From Escallonia rubra (lineage: Eukaryota > Streptophyta > Magnoliopsida > Escalloniales > Escalloniaceae): a DNA stretch of 64,000 nt. Shown in pieces: positions 32,257 through 45,020 of this stretch. The position numbers and the translations under genes were made by a program. Under the pieces are notes generated by a model that was not told the DNA's origin, ran no database searches, and saw only the letters and a program-made list of their open reading frames with translations. Location of the stretch: positions 124,001 to 188,000 of the forward strand of contig JAVXUO010000371.1 of the NCBI GenBank assembly GCA_033065855.1, written 5' to 3'. Positions within the stretch are counted from its first letter, which is position 1. Every line of letters begins with the position of its first letter.

Positions 32257-35200
32257 ATGACGTTGGAACCTTGCGGTGGCGCAACGGTGGCGTCCTCATT
32301 CCGGCGGTCTCTTAACTTGTTTCCCAGCCGCATGTCGTTTTGGTCTATCGAACCACCTCGGCAAGCCCGTCGATTCACAACGTTGGCCCTTGTTAAGAGA
32401 AGCCCTAAACGCCTCAAGTACTCTGCCCCTCGCTTCAGGAAGGTCATATTGAACTTTACGTTTTCTTACTCGTTAACGTTATTATGCTGCTTGTGTGTCT
32501 AACATCGATAAAATCCACATTATTTTGACGGACAACGGAAATTGGCGAATACTACGCTGTCCAAGTATCCAACTGGCGACATTCTGTACCAGTTTTGGCT
32601 GATGAAGGCGTAACTAATCATCAGCGAGGCCGGGATTTTTCCGTAATAGTTATAGAATTTTGCTAGATTAGTAGCGATGAAGTTAGTGTGAAATTTACAT
32701 CGTGTCTAGTGATTGAACAAAAGACCATGTTCTAAACCTATGCTCAATATGGCAACAAGAGCGATTTTGGGAGTGTCGAGATTTAAATTTTCCTAAGGTG
32801 AATTATGTACTTTGATGCATCCCATGATGCAGCAGTAGAAGCTCCAGAATTGGTATTGAAAAAGTGAATTTTCATTCATATTCAATGTTATATGCTAGGA
32901 AGAATCAAGATTGGTGTAACTTATGGGTAGTAAATGTTCTGCTTATGATGATTACATTATTTACATATCAGGATGACGGCTTGCTCTATGTTGAAGTTGA
33001 TCCATCAGGAGCAGATGCATGGAAAGTAGATCCTGTTGTTGAACTTTTGAAAGAGGGAGCTGTTGGGGTCATCCCCACTGATACAGTGTATGTTTCTGTC
33101 CCTCGCGTGCACTGTCTTCCTCCATATTTTAAAGTTGCAGCCATGGTAGTTTTAGAATGGTTGTGAGATTGCAGTTTTATTGAGCACACTATTCCTCACA
33201 AAAAATCTTGCATATAAAGTTGCATTTTCATAAGGCCGATTATTATGTTTTTGCAAAGACGTTACTAAACGTTTGAGAGCTATCACTTTGATAAAAGGCT
33301 GTTGACCATGTTGTTGCGGACATGTTACAAAGTTTTGGAGATCTCTCACTTTATAAAGTACGTTAACACGCGGTTGCGATCTCTGGTTATATCATCTTTG
33401 TCTTTGCTTATTGTTACTGATTTTAATCAGCAAGAAGTTCATGGGAGTGGACTAGAAGTAATGTCTAGGAACGAAGTGCTAATATCTTCTCAGTTCATAT
33501 TTTTCAAGTTGAGTATAATAGGTTATCTGCCAGCAGCCCTGCCAAAAAAGTGTAGAAAAAAGTATATAGGGCCTTTTTGGTGTGTATGATGAAGGGTTTT
33601 TACTGTATTCCAATGTCTAATAAATGTAATGTTTCTAATGTAGATATGCGATGGTCTGTGATGTGAAAAACCACTCAGCTATTGAACGTCTCCGCAGGTA
33701 GATGCTAATTTTATTGATTCATTGACTTTTAAGATCTGAATTCTGTGCATTACCCTATTGGCTTCAACGTTAAAGGTTATTTAGTAGAAATTTCACCAGT
33801 CATCAGCGTTTGATTACACTTAATATGCTATGATTGTAGTATTATGTTGATTCCTCCCCCCTCCCTCCTCTTCCTTCCTTCCCCCCTCTCCCAACAAACC
33901 CCCCTCTCCCCACTTAAGCTATAACCTTAAGTGGGCACTTTCGACTGTTATGCACAAGTAATAGCATTTTATGCCTAAATATTCCACGCAATCACATTCT
34001 GATAGAAGTATGTATATGCAAAATATGTGTGTGATACATGCAATTATAGAAGCTAGTGTACGAGGAACTCCAAGATTGTGCGATCACAATTAATCGTAAG
34101 ACTAGGGTAAGGGGAGGGAGATATGGTAATGGAAAATACATAGTACGCTGAAACAACTTGATGCACATTTCCTTTCTCCACCCCGCTTTTGGTGACAGCT
34201 ATCTCATGTGTTTTTGCAGAATAAACAATGTTGAAACTTTGAAGGTGAGTACTTTTAGTTCTTTCTAGTCACTAAAGTGATGTGAGGAGAGCCTCCTGTA
34301 ATGAAATGAAGTAGGCACTGGATCGTGGATGCATGTTGCTTTTTCACTGTCATGTTTTTTAGTATTTTGTATTGTCCCCTATCATCTCATTGCTCTTACG
34401 TGGGGTAATGTATCTGTATTGTCTGTACTTGCTAATATCTTGGTTTTACTCATGCAGCCCCTCAGTATCTTATGCCATTCCTTCCATGATATAGACACTT
34501 ATACTACAGGATTCCCCCGTGGTACTGGTCAAGGTTTTGCAAATATATTTCGAGCTGTTAAGCACTGCTTGCCCGGACCTGTAAGTATAAGTGGTGATTG
34601 TGTTGTTCTTGTTAGAGGAAACATAGGGCATCTTTTAGTCGCATCCTAAAATCTCTTAGTAAGTGTCATAACGTGTACCAGCCTGGTACATGCTGTGTCA
34701 AGTCATATCCTCTAGAATAGTGTCAAGTCATGACACGTACCTCTAAAATAGTGAACACTGTGACAAAGTTCCTGAGCAGGACTCACCATCAATTTAACTT
34801 ACTAATCAGTATGACTTTGATGGTTGTTACCTCTTCTACTGCAGACACAGGCATATAACCCCCTTCTAGAATTGAATTAGAGAACTGCTGAGTTGAATTA
34901 GTTCACCTCTATTTCTCTGCTCTCTTGGGTGCAAATTGTTAAAGAAGATTATGCAACATGATAAAATCTAAAAGTTTTTAGGCAGAGTGCATGATATCTC
35001 CCATGGGGTCCCCATCCCTTTTAAAGTGTCATATTGGCGAAGACTGAATTTCTGTCAGCTGGATGTATCTGGGTGTCGACGTGTCGTAGGTTCCTCAAAT
35101 TTTTGAAGTTTAAGAGTTTTCACTGGTTATGTTGCTAAATTGAATCCTTTTTGTGGTCTCATATTACAGTACACGTTCATCTTAACTGCAAGCAAAGCAT

Positions 35201-36552
35201 TACCAAAACAGTGTACCAGATATGGAACTACTACTTCAAAATATGCATCTAGGAAAACTGTAGGTGTCCGCATACCTGACGATGCTGTATGTCAAGCAAT
35301 TCTAGAAAAGATGGATGAACCTTTGTTATCCACAAGGTGGGTTGTCCTCGACTTTTGACGATTATGCAGCATAATATAATAGCCATCTGTGGTTCCTTCA
35401 CACTATTATTTTCTTATGCCAATTCACATTACTTGCTTTAGTGTCAAATCGCCAAAGGAAAATGTGTGGATAATGGATCCGGTCGTGATTGCTGATGTGT
35501 ATGGACTCGAGGTATTACAGTTTTCACTAAAAGCTTGCTTGTGAACTATTGGAGCTCTATTAGGTTATTACTTTCTGTTTTAAAGAAGATGAAGTGTACT
35601 GTTTCTTCTTCTTTTTTTGATAGCTTTGGTCGTACTTGGATAGCTAGATTTTGTAGAACGAAGGCAGCAAGATACCACTATTTTTTTGTCATCATCACTG
35701 GACAATTATTTCTTACGTCGTTGCTCGAAAAGAGTTTTTTTGTTATCTTCTATGCTTCATTAGGTGTATTGGAATGAGAACAAGTCAGTCCACACTACAT
35801 AAATTATCAGCTGATCTTTCCATTCTGTATTGTAGCTCTCTTTTTGATCTGTGATATGCTTTGTAGGGTCTTGATTTTGTCGTCGATGCCGGTATAAGAG
35901 TGGCGGAGCCATCCACTGTAGTTGGCATGACTGGAAGTTTTCCATTACTTATTCGGCAAGGAAAGGTAAATTGATCAATTCTAACTATGCCAATGTGCAC
36001 TGCAACTTTTTGATGATAACATAGTTTTGGATGTTGCACAAGTTACTTGTTTAAAGGGATACGTTACTACTATACCAATAGGCAGAAAGAAAAAGCGTTT
36101 TATCTCATTCAATAGGTGTAGCAATAATTCTACCTTTAAAATAGAGTCAACTTCTTTTACTTATTTGAATGGCTTCTTTTACTTATGTGAATGATAAAGT
36201 TCTTGTTTAAATATTTTTTGCCGGTCTCTCCCACAAATCATGAGTTGCATGTTTCGGATCATTTTACCTCAATCTCCATCTCACGTCATTCTCCTAACTG
36301 CTGAAAGCACTAGAGATTAGAGTTGTTTAACTAAGGGCAGGTCTATTCATGGCGATTCAGTTTTTGAGCTATGAAAGGTTTTTAGCAGGAATTTCTTTCT
36401 AGTGATATGTTTCTTCCTTCGGTCATTTCTATATTGAGACAACGTTTCGTGAACTGAATGTGTGTTGGGTTATCCAAGTGCAGGGACCTAAGCAACCCTG
36501 GATGGTAGCAGAAGAAAATACCACAAATGAAGGAGATGCTTCCGCTGCTTAG
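32257..36552 (+). CDS. YrdC/Sua5-domain protein (threonylcarbamoyl-AMP synthase-like)
   Basis: There are nine exons: 32257-32442, 32972-33087, 33644-33697, 34220-34244, 34458-34580, 35170-35336, 35442-35511, 35867-35965 and 36484-36552. All have GT-AG borders and give 302 residues. The first about 60 residues are Arg/Ser-rich and look like an organelle transit peptide; I used the ATG at 32257 because the frame upstream of it has no ATG. The YrdC domain follows: LLKEGAVGVIPTDTVYAMVC (nucleotide-binding loop), ERLRR, KPLSILCHSF, ANIFRAVKHCLPGPYTFILTA, SRKTVGVRIPD, and STVVGMTGSFPLLIRQGKG. By family knowledge YrdC/Sua5 makes threonylcarbamoyl-AMP for tRNA t6A. This subfamily (At3g01920-like, from memory) is divergent and its activity is not proven here. 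Plastid or mitochondrial location is an inference. Confidence 0.88.
33852..33916 (+). repeat. Polypyrimidine (C/T) tract in YrdC intron 3
   Basis: About 65 bases consist almost only of C and T, broken by a few A residues, well before the 3' splice site at 34219. It is low-complexity sequence. Confidence 0.7.
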
Positions 36553-36938
36553 AAGCAACCCATATTTGTGTTGTGCAACTATCCAGAATCTCACTTTTGT
36601 TTGCTAACTTGCATCACATTGTATTTTGGTGTTATGGAAAAGAGAAAGAAAAGAAAAGCCTGTATATTTGTAAATGCTTGTTCAAGAAGCGGTAAAACAA
36701 AGAAGCTCATGCTACAGTGGCTGCTCATCTTAGCAGGTGCCTGTTTGCAAGTTTTTGTGTGAATTGGTGCATTTCAATTACGCTCTTGAAGAGTCCCAAA
36801 GCTAAGAAATGAAAAAACTTGATCTCTAGCAGCAGATCTCTTAGCTCAACGCTTGAAAGGTCCATTTGTAGCTGCAGGGATATTTACGCATGTAAATAAC
36901 CACATTGTAAAATTACAGGAGGGCGAGACAGGAAGTTA

Positions 36939-37241
36939 GGCCCGTACGCTTACCATATTTGTTTTCTGTTTTCATTTTCATGATTTTCATATTCAGTTTG
37001 AAAATCCGTTCCTGTACTTTTATCATTTTCACAAAAAATTTTTTTAACTATTTTTTCTTATATTGGGTTAAGTTTGAGTGAAAAAAGCTGAAAACACCTT
37101 TTAAGTGTTTTCAGTTTTTTGTTACTATTTGAGTAATTTTATCCAAAACGAAAACAGAAAATGGTAAAAGTACGCAAAAAAAGAATCTTTTTCATCATCA
37201 TTGCTAAAAACAGAAAACGAATATGGTAAACATACGTGGCC
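36939..37241. mobile_element. MITE with about 35-bp TIRs
   Basis: The left end GGCCCGTACGCTTACCATAT continues into TTTGTTTTCTG. The right end is its imperfect reverse complement (CGAATATGGTAAACATACG then TGGCC). The flanks are TTA and TAA, so the target duplication may be just TA. The 303-bp length and lack of ORFs fit a MITE. A related copy lies at about 44804-45020. Confidence 0.65.
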
Positions 37242-40200
37242 TAAATTTTCTAGTCTTTGGGTCACCCTGCAATTAATGTAGACATTGTTTCCTATGCGAG
37301 TACACAGCGACCTTGCAAGCGAAAGCAGATCAAAAGAAAGCATGAAGGATCCAGCTATCTTGGTGCATGTACTTCTATCGAGCCATCATATCACACGCCC
37401 TACAAAGCTAAATTTTGAAGTTTTATTCTCTTTTAGTGTTAGTGTTAAAGTCTGGTGTTCAACTCAAAATCAAGCTCATGATAAGCTCATCAGGTTTAAG
37501 AAGCTTATTTCTAGCTGATGTGCAATATAACTTGGCACTCGCGGTCATGCGAAACGTGGGACGTGAAGAGAAATAGGTAGTGAACCTGACTCTGATACTA
37601 CGTGAAAGCCTAGTGTCCAACCCAAAAGTATGTTCATATGAAAGATAAGTCCACTAAGCATAAGAAACAAATTCACTACCTAGTTCTGAACAATGTGGAA
37701 TATAGCTTAACAGTTCACGGGTTTCTCCACAATATATTTACCTAAGTCAATTCTAGCTGATAGTGACTGTTGCAAGCATTGCAATTTTCTGTTGACAAGA
37801 AAAGCGTCATAGCATAAAGATGGGGAAAAAAAAAAAAGGCTGTCACGTATAAATTAAGGAGTAAATGATTTCGTGCATTGTATGGTGTGCAACATTTTGA
37901 CGTGCGATAGCTATTTAAATTGCATAAATGTGGGTCTCATTTTTTAAGCAGTTATGAACTCGACAACATTGGTTATCATTTGTCGCCATCAGCTCCTTTG
38001 CCGTTCGAGTTTAAAGCATTTTCTCATGACAACTAATACTTCGCTATCTCATCCTGATACTCACAAGTTCAGAAAAGTTTCATCCATGGGTATGCCCAGG
38101 CTTATACAGCTATATCTCCATCTGGTAGTGTTACTGATAGTCTCTTAAATTCCCGTGCTGAATGTAATATCCTCATTGCTTATGATAAGTCTCTACAGGC
38201 TCAATCAATATTCATTTCGTATAAAGCTTTACTGCCATTTTTCTGTACTCGGTTTGGATTCGTCCCATGCAAGAAGAATGGATGTTCCGTTTACTGTAAA
38301 TGTATCTGCGTTGTATCTGTCGAGTTACAGCAGGAAAAGTACATGGCTTCCAACCAACTACAGGTCGAGGATTGTATGCACATTTTCCTTCTTTTACTTA
38401 GCAGTCATCTAAAGATCCAAAAGGCTTGAAGAATCAAGATGTTTCTCAGTAACCACTGGACTGCCTCTGTGTCCGTGGTAAGAAGCTTCATCCTCTTACA
38501 CTTTTCTCTGCAGATCTTAAGGCAATAGGCAATCAAGCTACGGGGAGAACCAACATGGTTTGTCCTAAATCTAAATGTACGCATCCTTGTGCTTGTGTGC
38601 CTAGCAAACTGTATAGATGAACTGTGTCCCCTAAAAGCCCTTCAGTTGCATATAACTTTGTGCAGTAAGAGCCTTTCTCCATTTCCCGATTGGCTTTCTA
38701 CATAATTTCACTCCTTACAGATAATGTGTGGGAGCTTAATTTCAAGCGTAAGTCCTCTCAGATCTTCACTCAGTCAACTTACAACCAGAATATTCTGGTA
38801 AACGCTCTTCAATAGGACCAAAAACTCTATATCCAGCTGAAGCTAGGCTTCACTAAAAGGAAGACCACTGAGTAGTGTGCTTTGATGCCTTATTATCCAG
38901 TGATAGCTGCATTTTTTATATACAATGAAGGAGTTCGCACAACCTGTTCAGCTACTTCTACACCACCATGGATTTTAGTGAAGACAGGAATATAGAAAGA
39001 GCTAAATGGGCGTGCACTGTCAGACCATGCCTCTGGTGTTGTTTATCACGTGTAAATTATCTTTAAATACTGTAGTTAGGTTAGATTAGTTAGATATTGC
39101 TGATCTCTTATATTTTCAAAATACATCATCCATGTACCCATTACATGTATATAAATATATCACCCAACCATAAGTGGGTGTGACTTTTCTCTCCAACAAA
39201 TAATCTGGTCTAACTTGCACATAGCCTCGTGAATGTATGCAATGCTCCTGCTTAATGCAGTTTCTCGGATAGGTAGCACGGGGCAAAACCAGCCTCTATG
39301 TCGCTAAAGGGAGGTACAAATAGCAGACACAGAATTTTCCAACTGGATCCCGTCTCACGAAAGCGTATCCTCGCTAGAAAGGGGAGCTACCATTTCCAAT
39401 TGAGATTTACTTAAAGTTCTTGAGCCCATAGTCAGCAAAAAATATATCCCTAGATTTCAATTCCGGGTGACTATTTACTGATTGGATACCTATATTTTTT
39501 CCCTTTCTCCTTTAAAATTTGAATAGTACGGCAAACACCCGTGACTCGGGCATTCAGAAGCACCAATTACAAAATGTTATAACTTGGGCAGGCATCTTCA
39601 GGCCCTATTAGCATATATACTTGATGCTGGCTTTACTCTTCTTGCCTTGCTTCTCAGGGATAAATGAGTCATGCAGAGTGATGAAGTGCCACCTAAGAGT
39701 TTTTTAATCTCAGCCTCAAAAAGTTACTGAGATACATCCAGAAATACGCCATCAAAGGTCTTTCTCCCACCTCTTCTCTCCCAAGGAGGCATTGGTTAAG
39801 TATCACACATCAACCCTTCCAACCAAAAACAGGCTTCACTTCAACCCAATCTTAAGGCCAAATTTGAGATCTCAAAGAACAGAGGCAAGACTTCAGCATG
39901 TTGGCCATTAAGTGCTTTTCCAAATTTGAGATCTCAAAGGATGGTGTTCCCGGCCTCCCAGTTTAAGTGCTTTTCCAGTCAAAGATTCCACAACTGCAGG
40001 GACAACCCTTGGGGACTAAAAATCGAGTCAAAGAAAGATAGAAGCACGAAGGGAGATAACACTAATCGGAAGCAATGGTCTTTGGATATATTCCATTTTG
40101 TGTGATGAACGGTACAAATTTTGAGTTTGTCTATATACCTTTCATACATTACATGTATTCCAGAGCCAACTTAAGTATCCACTTAAGTCCTATCGGCAAC

Positions 40201-40870
40201 GTTGTAGTTGAGCTCAGATTCTCCCATGTCTAGTGGACATCAGACAACAGTAATACATTTAAGTTGGCTAAAGCTAGTTTCTGAGGGGTGGTGTCAACGT
40301 GAGGAAGAGGGTAGTAGCTAAGTTTAGATAATGACTGCTTCCATGTGAACATGACTAACATATTACATTTCGCCCGATAAAGAGTTTGTCTGAATACATG
40401 TTATGTAATAAATTCCTCCCTGGAAAACATTACCAGTGTCAGTTTTTCTACTTACATCCATATACGTCTAACTGACAAGTTTTCTAGTTCAGCTCGATCC
40501 CCCACGTCATGTGCACATTATGCCAAATACTAGCAATTAACAATGAAAAATGAGAAACTGAAGGTCAAGAGTCTCAAAAGATAGAATTCTTATCATAAGC
40601 AGCTCGAAATTAACTACAAATCAAACATGATGACCGGCAATAGCTGTGGAGAAACAGTTTTATACTTAACTGAAATATCTACTAGTTTTTGCAGTGCAAA
40701 AGCTAATCAGATTGATGAACTGAAAGGTTTGATTTACAGTCACATTGTTCATCACTCCTCTAGACAAGACATCAAAATTACAGTAGTCATATCCAGCAGC
40801 CTCGCATATGCACAAAATATCAAGGCAAAAATGCAAGCAAGAACTTACAAGTCTCGAGGAACATTCACCG
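37242..40870. other. Spacer between YrdC and FLA genes
   Basis: In 3.6 kb no coding region with a known signature was seen. ORFs such as 37285-37518, 37954-38412 and 40627-41043 have no family features, and the last is antisense to the FLA gene. The right end should hold the FLA 3' UTR. Confidence 0.5.
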
Positions 40871-41893
40871 CTAGAAATCTCCCTCACTACCCGGTGGACT
40901 CTGATCAACGTCTCCACCTAATTCAGAGAAAGACTCGCCAATATGTCCTTCCTTTGGTCGCGACGCAAGCGACTGTTCAAGCCCGTGCACGACGAGCCAG
41001 TCGCTGTAGTACATGTCAGGAAACACAACCGGAACGCCATTAACCTCAACCACGTCCCCTGACCTACCTACTTTAACGGTAAACCCTTCAAAAAAAGTCT
41101 TCAACACAGTCCCCTCGTCAACCCTAGCCAAATCCTTCCATGTCAGCCGTGCACGCAGTACATGCCGCCTAAAAAACCTAGCCCAGTCACTAAAATCATC
41201 CTTCACATATTCATCAAACGGCGCAAATACCGTCAGCTTGGTGTCATCTACAAATCCCACCAATTGCATATCCAAAAACGACGCCGTTTTGCTGTATCCC
41301 CTATACCTCAAGAAGTCAGCCGCTCCAGTATATTGATCAAACGGTTGGCGACGACTAACAACCGGAACAGCCGGTTTTTTAAGTGAAGGTGCCGGCGCCG
41401 TAAAATTCGGAGGTACCTGGAATGATGAATTGAAGAAATTATCGAGTCCGTATATGATGAGCGAAAGGTGATCGTCGTAAATCGGTGATTCGTTGACTTC
41501 GACGCCGTTGATCGATAGTTGACCGCTGGATGGGAAGGTGGTTATGATTAGAGAATGGTTCGGGAGTAAGGTGGGTAAGGCGGTGCCGTGCGGGAGGGAT
41601 TTGAGGGCTTTGACGGAGAGGCGACGTGGCGAGATCTGGTACTGGAGTTGGTGAAGGGAGGGCTGGCCGGAGAGGAGGAAGGCGGCGTCGGAGGGGGCGA
41701 AGATGGTGGCGGCGTGTGAGTTGGAGAAGATGGTCTGGGAGATGAGCTGGAGGGTTAGGGCCATGGAGAGGCGGCCGTGGCCAGAGAGCGTGTCCGCGGC
41801 TTTGAGGACGGCGGCGTCTGGGGTAGAGTGCGCGGTGGAGGTGGAGGAGAGGGAGAGGACGAGGCTGAGAGGGATGAGGAGAGAGCTGGCCAT
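40871..41893 (-). CDS. FLA20: Fasciclin-like protein (FLA19/20/21 group)
   Basis: This is a single-exon ORF of 340 residues. Residues 1-22 form a signal peptide (Leu/Ser-rich core ending near AHS). Two fasciclin-like (FAS1) modules are visible, each opening with an H1-type motif: ATIFAPSDAAF at about 62-72 and LTVFAPFDEY at about 220-229. Potential N-glycosylation sites are N112, N134, N155 and N163. A short Pro/Ala segment (PPNFTAPAPS, 161-170) is the only arabinogalactan-like region. The C-terminus is acidic, with no hydrophobic GPI-anchor signal. By family knowledge these are secreted cell-wall or adhesion-type proteins. Intronless structure and the missing GPI signal fit the divergent FLA19-21 clade. 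Position next to TOM20 and R2 matches At5g40940 (FLA20) as I recall it. Confidence 0.88.
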   Translation of the reverse strand: MASSLLIPLSLVLSLSSTSTAHSTPDAAVLKAADTLSGHGRLSMALTLQLISQTIFSNSHAATIFAPSDAAFLLSGQPSLHQLQYQISPRRLSVKALKSLPHGTALPTLLPNHSLIITTFPSSGQLSINGVEVNESPIYDDHLSLIIYGLDNFFNSSFQVPPNFTAPAPSLKKPAVPVVSRRQPFDQYTGAADFLRYRGYSKTASFLDMQLVGFVDDTKLTVFAPFDEYVKDDFSDWARFFRRHVLRARLTWKDLARVDEGTVLKTFFEGFTVKVGRSGDVVEVNGVPVVFPDMYYSDWLVVHGLEQSLASRPKEGHIGESFSELGGDVDQSPPGSEGDF

Positions 41894-42287
41894 GGTCGAT
41901 ATTTGGTTTGGATTGCTTTCTTGGTTCTTGGTTTAGACGGGAAATTTTGGCGCGAAAACAAGAAACCGGGGAAATTTGTTACAGCCATTTTGCTGCAACC
42001 GTGACATCAGTTATTGGCTGCAGTGGAAAGAATGGTGAGACGATGATAAATACTGAGCTTTCTATTGTTTCGAATTCGGTTCGAACGGTCAAGTCTTGTA
42101 CGTCCGTTGTATAGTGAAATTTTTTGGGGCTACCTATGGCATGGTAAAACTTAAAAGGGATAATTGCGTAAAATACTCGTGTGGTTTGTGATAGTTACAA
42201 AAATACATCTTCCGTTAAAAAAAAAAAAAAAAGACACCTAAGATTTAAAAAGTGTTACACCCGTCAATAAAATCGTCTGTTTTAACC

Positions 42288-43405
42288 AGTGGCGGAACCA
42301 GGATTTTATCTCAGGGGGGCTAAAAATATATCACGTTAACTTAATTAACTTGATTTCACCCCACCATTCAACTAAATCACATATCCGACATCTCAATCCA
42401 ATTGGGTCTCATCCTCTATCAACCATCTCAATTCTCAAATGCTCAATGCACAATTAACAACATATAATCAGCATGAAAATAATCTCAATTTTTAAATGCA
42501 CAATTAACACAACCTAAAATTATCAATCAAATAATCAATGCTCAAATGGGATAAAAATCCAATTGGGTCTCATCCTCCATCAACAATCTCAAATCTTAGT
42601 GCTCAATGCACGATTAACATCCATAAAGCATCAATTAGTAATCTAAATTATCAAATACACAACTAACAACCTAAAATTATTAATCAATTCTCAATAGCAA
42701 AAGAAATTGTTCAAAATGCACACTGACCTCGGTCCTCAGAAATCAAAACGGCGTCGTTGTCGCAATGTTGTCGGTGACTGAAACTCAAAGTCAGATATGC
42801 AATTTCACTATTTCAAGCGCCGTGACCGCCGAACGGCAGTGGCGGAACTTCCTCGGTTAGTGCGCCGGCTCGTAGACGATAGAACTAAGCTAGATCTGCC
42901 GCCCAGATCTGTTCTTGCCGGAGTCGCCTGAGTTGGGTAGGGATTGGCCGGAGTTGGGGTGGGGACCGCCAGACTGAGGAGGGCCTTCACCGGCTTCGCG
43001 CTTCGGAATCGGGGGACGGACAGCGACCAACTGATGAGCCCAGCTGAGCCGATGACCGGTGGCCGTGGGTCGGTGGGTGGTGCCGGCGTGCGGGCGGTGC
43101 GGCGAGCCGCGGTGGCTGAGAGAGCCGAGAGAGGAGGACTGGGGAGAGATGTCGGGGTCACTGCGTGAGAGCTTCACTGACGGCGACCACAGACCGGCGT
43201 AAGTGCAGTTCGGTGAGCCGGTGACCGGTGTCCGACTGTCCGGTGACTGTGAGCCGGCCGAGAGAGGAGGAGAGAGAAAGAGAGAGAAAGGAAAAGTTGC
43301 AAATGAAAAAAAAAAAACACTATATATATATATATATTTTTTTTAAATTTCAAAATCTGAGGGGGGGCTACAACAGCCCCTCGAACAAGCGTAGTTTCGC
43401 CCCCA
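42288..43405. mobile_element. Nested TIR element with perfect 9-bp TSD
   Basis: The ends AGTGGCGGAACCAGG and CGTAGTTTCGCCCCCA are imperfect inverted repeats. The exact 9-bp direct repeat GTTTTAACC flanks them (42279-42287 and 43406-43414). The subterminal pair TCAGGGGGGCTA and TGAGGGGGGGCTA is also inverted-related. A 9-bp TSD suggests MULE-type mobilisation. The interior 42720-43280 is GC-rich with Arg/Gly/Ser-rich shadow ORFs and no domain I recognise. Confidence 0.78.
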
Positions 43406-43479
43406 GTTTTAACCGCGTTTGTAGTAAACGCGCCTGGAGAGCAAGTGTCACTGCTAAATAATTATTGGAAATTCGTTTT

Positions 43480-43960
43480 TGCCCCTAGATACATCTCTTG
43501 CAGCCAAGACCTAATTAGGGTCGGCGCAAGAAAACAACAGGAAAGCGGGGAAAGGGAGGAGAAGGGAAGGTGGAAAGGAAAGGGACCAGGGGAGGGGGAG
43601 CCGCGGTTGTCACCGGCGACGGCTGTGACAGCGCCGGGGAGAAGAACCGAAGGCCAAACTGGAGACCCACGAAGAAGACGGCCGGAAAACCAGAAAAAGC
43701 GGCAAAACGAAGATTTGTCGATGACGGGACCTCGACAAATCTGTAAATTCGAAGGGAATGGGGAAAGGCAGGGGACCAGGGGAAGGGGAGATGAGGGAGG
43801 GGGAGCCGCGGTTGTCACCAGCGACGGCCGTGACAGCGCCGGGGAGAAGAACCAAAGGCCAAACCGGAGACCCACGAAGAAGACAGCCGAAAAACCATAA
43901 AAAATAGGCAAAATGAAGATTTGATGGTGACGAGACCTCGACAAATCTGTAAATCCGAAG
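43480..43960. repeat. 204-bp direct tandem duplication inside the MULE
   Basis: CCGCGGTTGTCACC occurs at 43601 and 43805, and flanking text stays parallel for about 200 bp (GACAGCGCCGGGGAGAAGAACC, then GAGACCCACGAAGAAGAC, then GACCTCGACAAATCTGTAAA). It makes the minus-strand ORF at 43462-44091 look gene-like, but the peptide is a duplicated low-complexity sequence. Confidence 0.85.
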
Positions 43961-44803
43961 CTTAGGCTCGGAAAACGTGAAGCCCGTAAAACCCCGGTTA
44001 TAGGCAAATCTGCAAATCCGAAGATAACAAGTCCCTCACCGGACAGGAAAACCCAAAACTGCTGAGAAGACGACCAAAATATGGCAAACAACGAGACGGT
44101 GTCATGTTCGATTTTGTTCCTGATTTGTGTCTTTGTTGTAGATTATTTCACTTTCTTTCGATGGGTTATGGGATTTTGGTAGAAAATGACGGGTTGAGGA
44201 CAGAGATTGTGAGAATACGAGGCAATTAGATTGAATGTTAGGTTTTGACAAACAAGATCAATGTGCTTATATACAGGGGTAGTTTAGAAAATTCGTTAAT
44301 TCTGTAACGGGAGTTGACGGGTGTGACACTTTTTAAATCTTAGGTGTCTTCTTACAATTTTTGTAACGGGAGGGGTCTTTTTGCAACTACCCCAAATCAC
44401 ATGGATATTTTATGCAATTATCCCAACTTAAAAAGGATGCCTATACTACTCCTTCCAATGGCAAAATAGGCTTTGGAGTTTGCCGTTAAGTTTGCTCTAT
44501 AAAAGACTCCCAAATTTCATATAATTGCATTTAAGACCCTTAAACTTTTCCTACAACCTAACACCCCCTTCCTCCTTCATGGCGGGACTGTGAGGGATGT
44601 ATGTAGTAACTCTATTATTCTATTTGAGTATGAAATAAGAGTCTTGCCTGAACCAGTCTCCACTGAAGAGGAAGAGGAAGAGCAAGGGACTCACGCTCAA
44701 GCGAACACAAAGCCGCTTCCAATCAATTTTCGTTTAGGTTAAAGTTAAAGACTTCTGGTTAGAATAATTTAACTGTGGATCCTAGTAAGAGATTCTATCT
44801 ATT

Positions 44804-45020
44804 AGATCCGTACGTTTATCATATTCGTTTTCTGTTTTTATTTTTTATTTTCGTGATTTTTGTATTCAGTAAGAAAATACGCTCATGTATTTTTATCATT
44901 TTCACAAAAAAAAAGAGCTGTTTTTTCTTACATTGAATTAAGTTTGGGGAAATAAACTGAAAATCTGAAAATACCTCTGAGGTGAAAAACAGAAAATGAA
45001 TATGATAAAAGTACAGGCGA
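44804..45020. mobile_element. Degraded MITE related to the 36939-37241 copy
   Basis: ATCCGTACGTTTATCATATTC at the left and GAATATGATAAAAGTACAGG at the right mirror each other. They resemble the termini and the TTTTCTGTTTT interior of the MITE at 36939-37241. The ends are eroded, so boundaries are approximate. Confidence 0.5.

Larger units (their letters stand above)
42157..44424. mobile_element. MULE-type element with perfect 9-bp TSD
   Basis: Terminal inverted repeats (left GGGATAATTGCGTAAAATAC; right the complement, ATGCAATTATCCC) are flanked by exact AACTTAAAA at 42148-42156 and 44425-44433. Total length is 2268 bp, of which 1118 bp plus a 9-bp repeat belong to a second nested element. 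No transposase was seen. The interior ORF on minus 43462-44091 is repeat-derived. It lies 264 bp upstream of the minus-strand FLA start codon, so it sits in the FLA promoter region. Confidence 0.82.
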
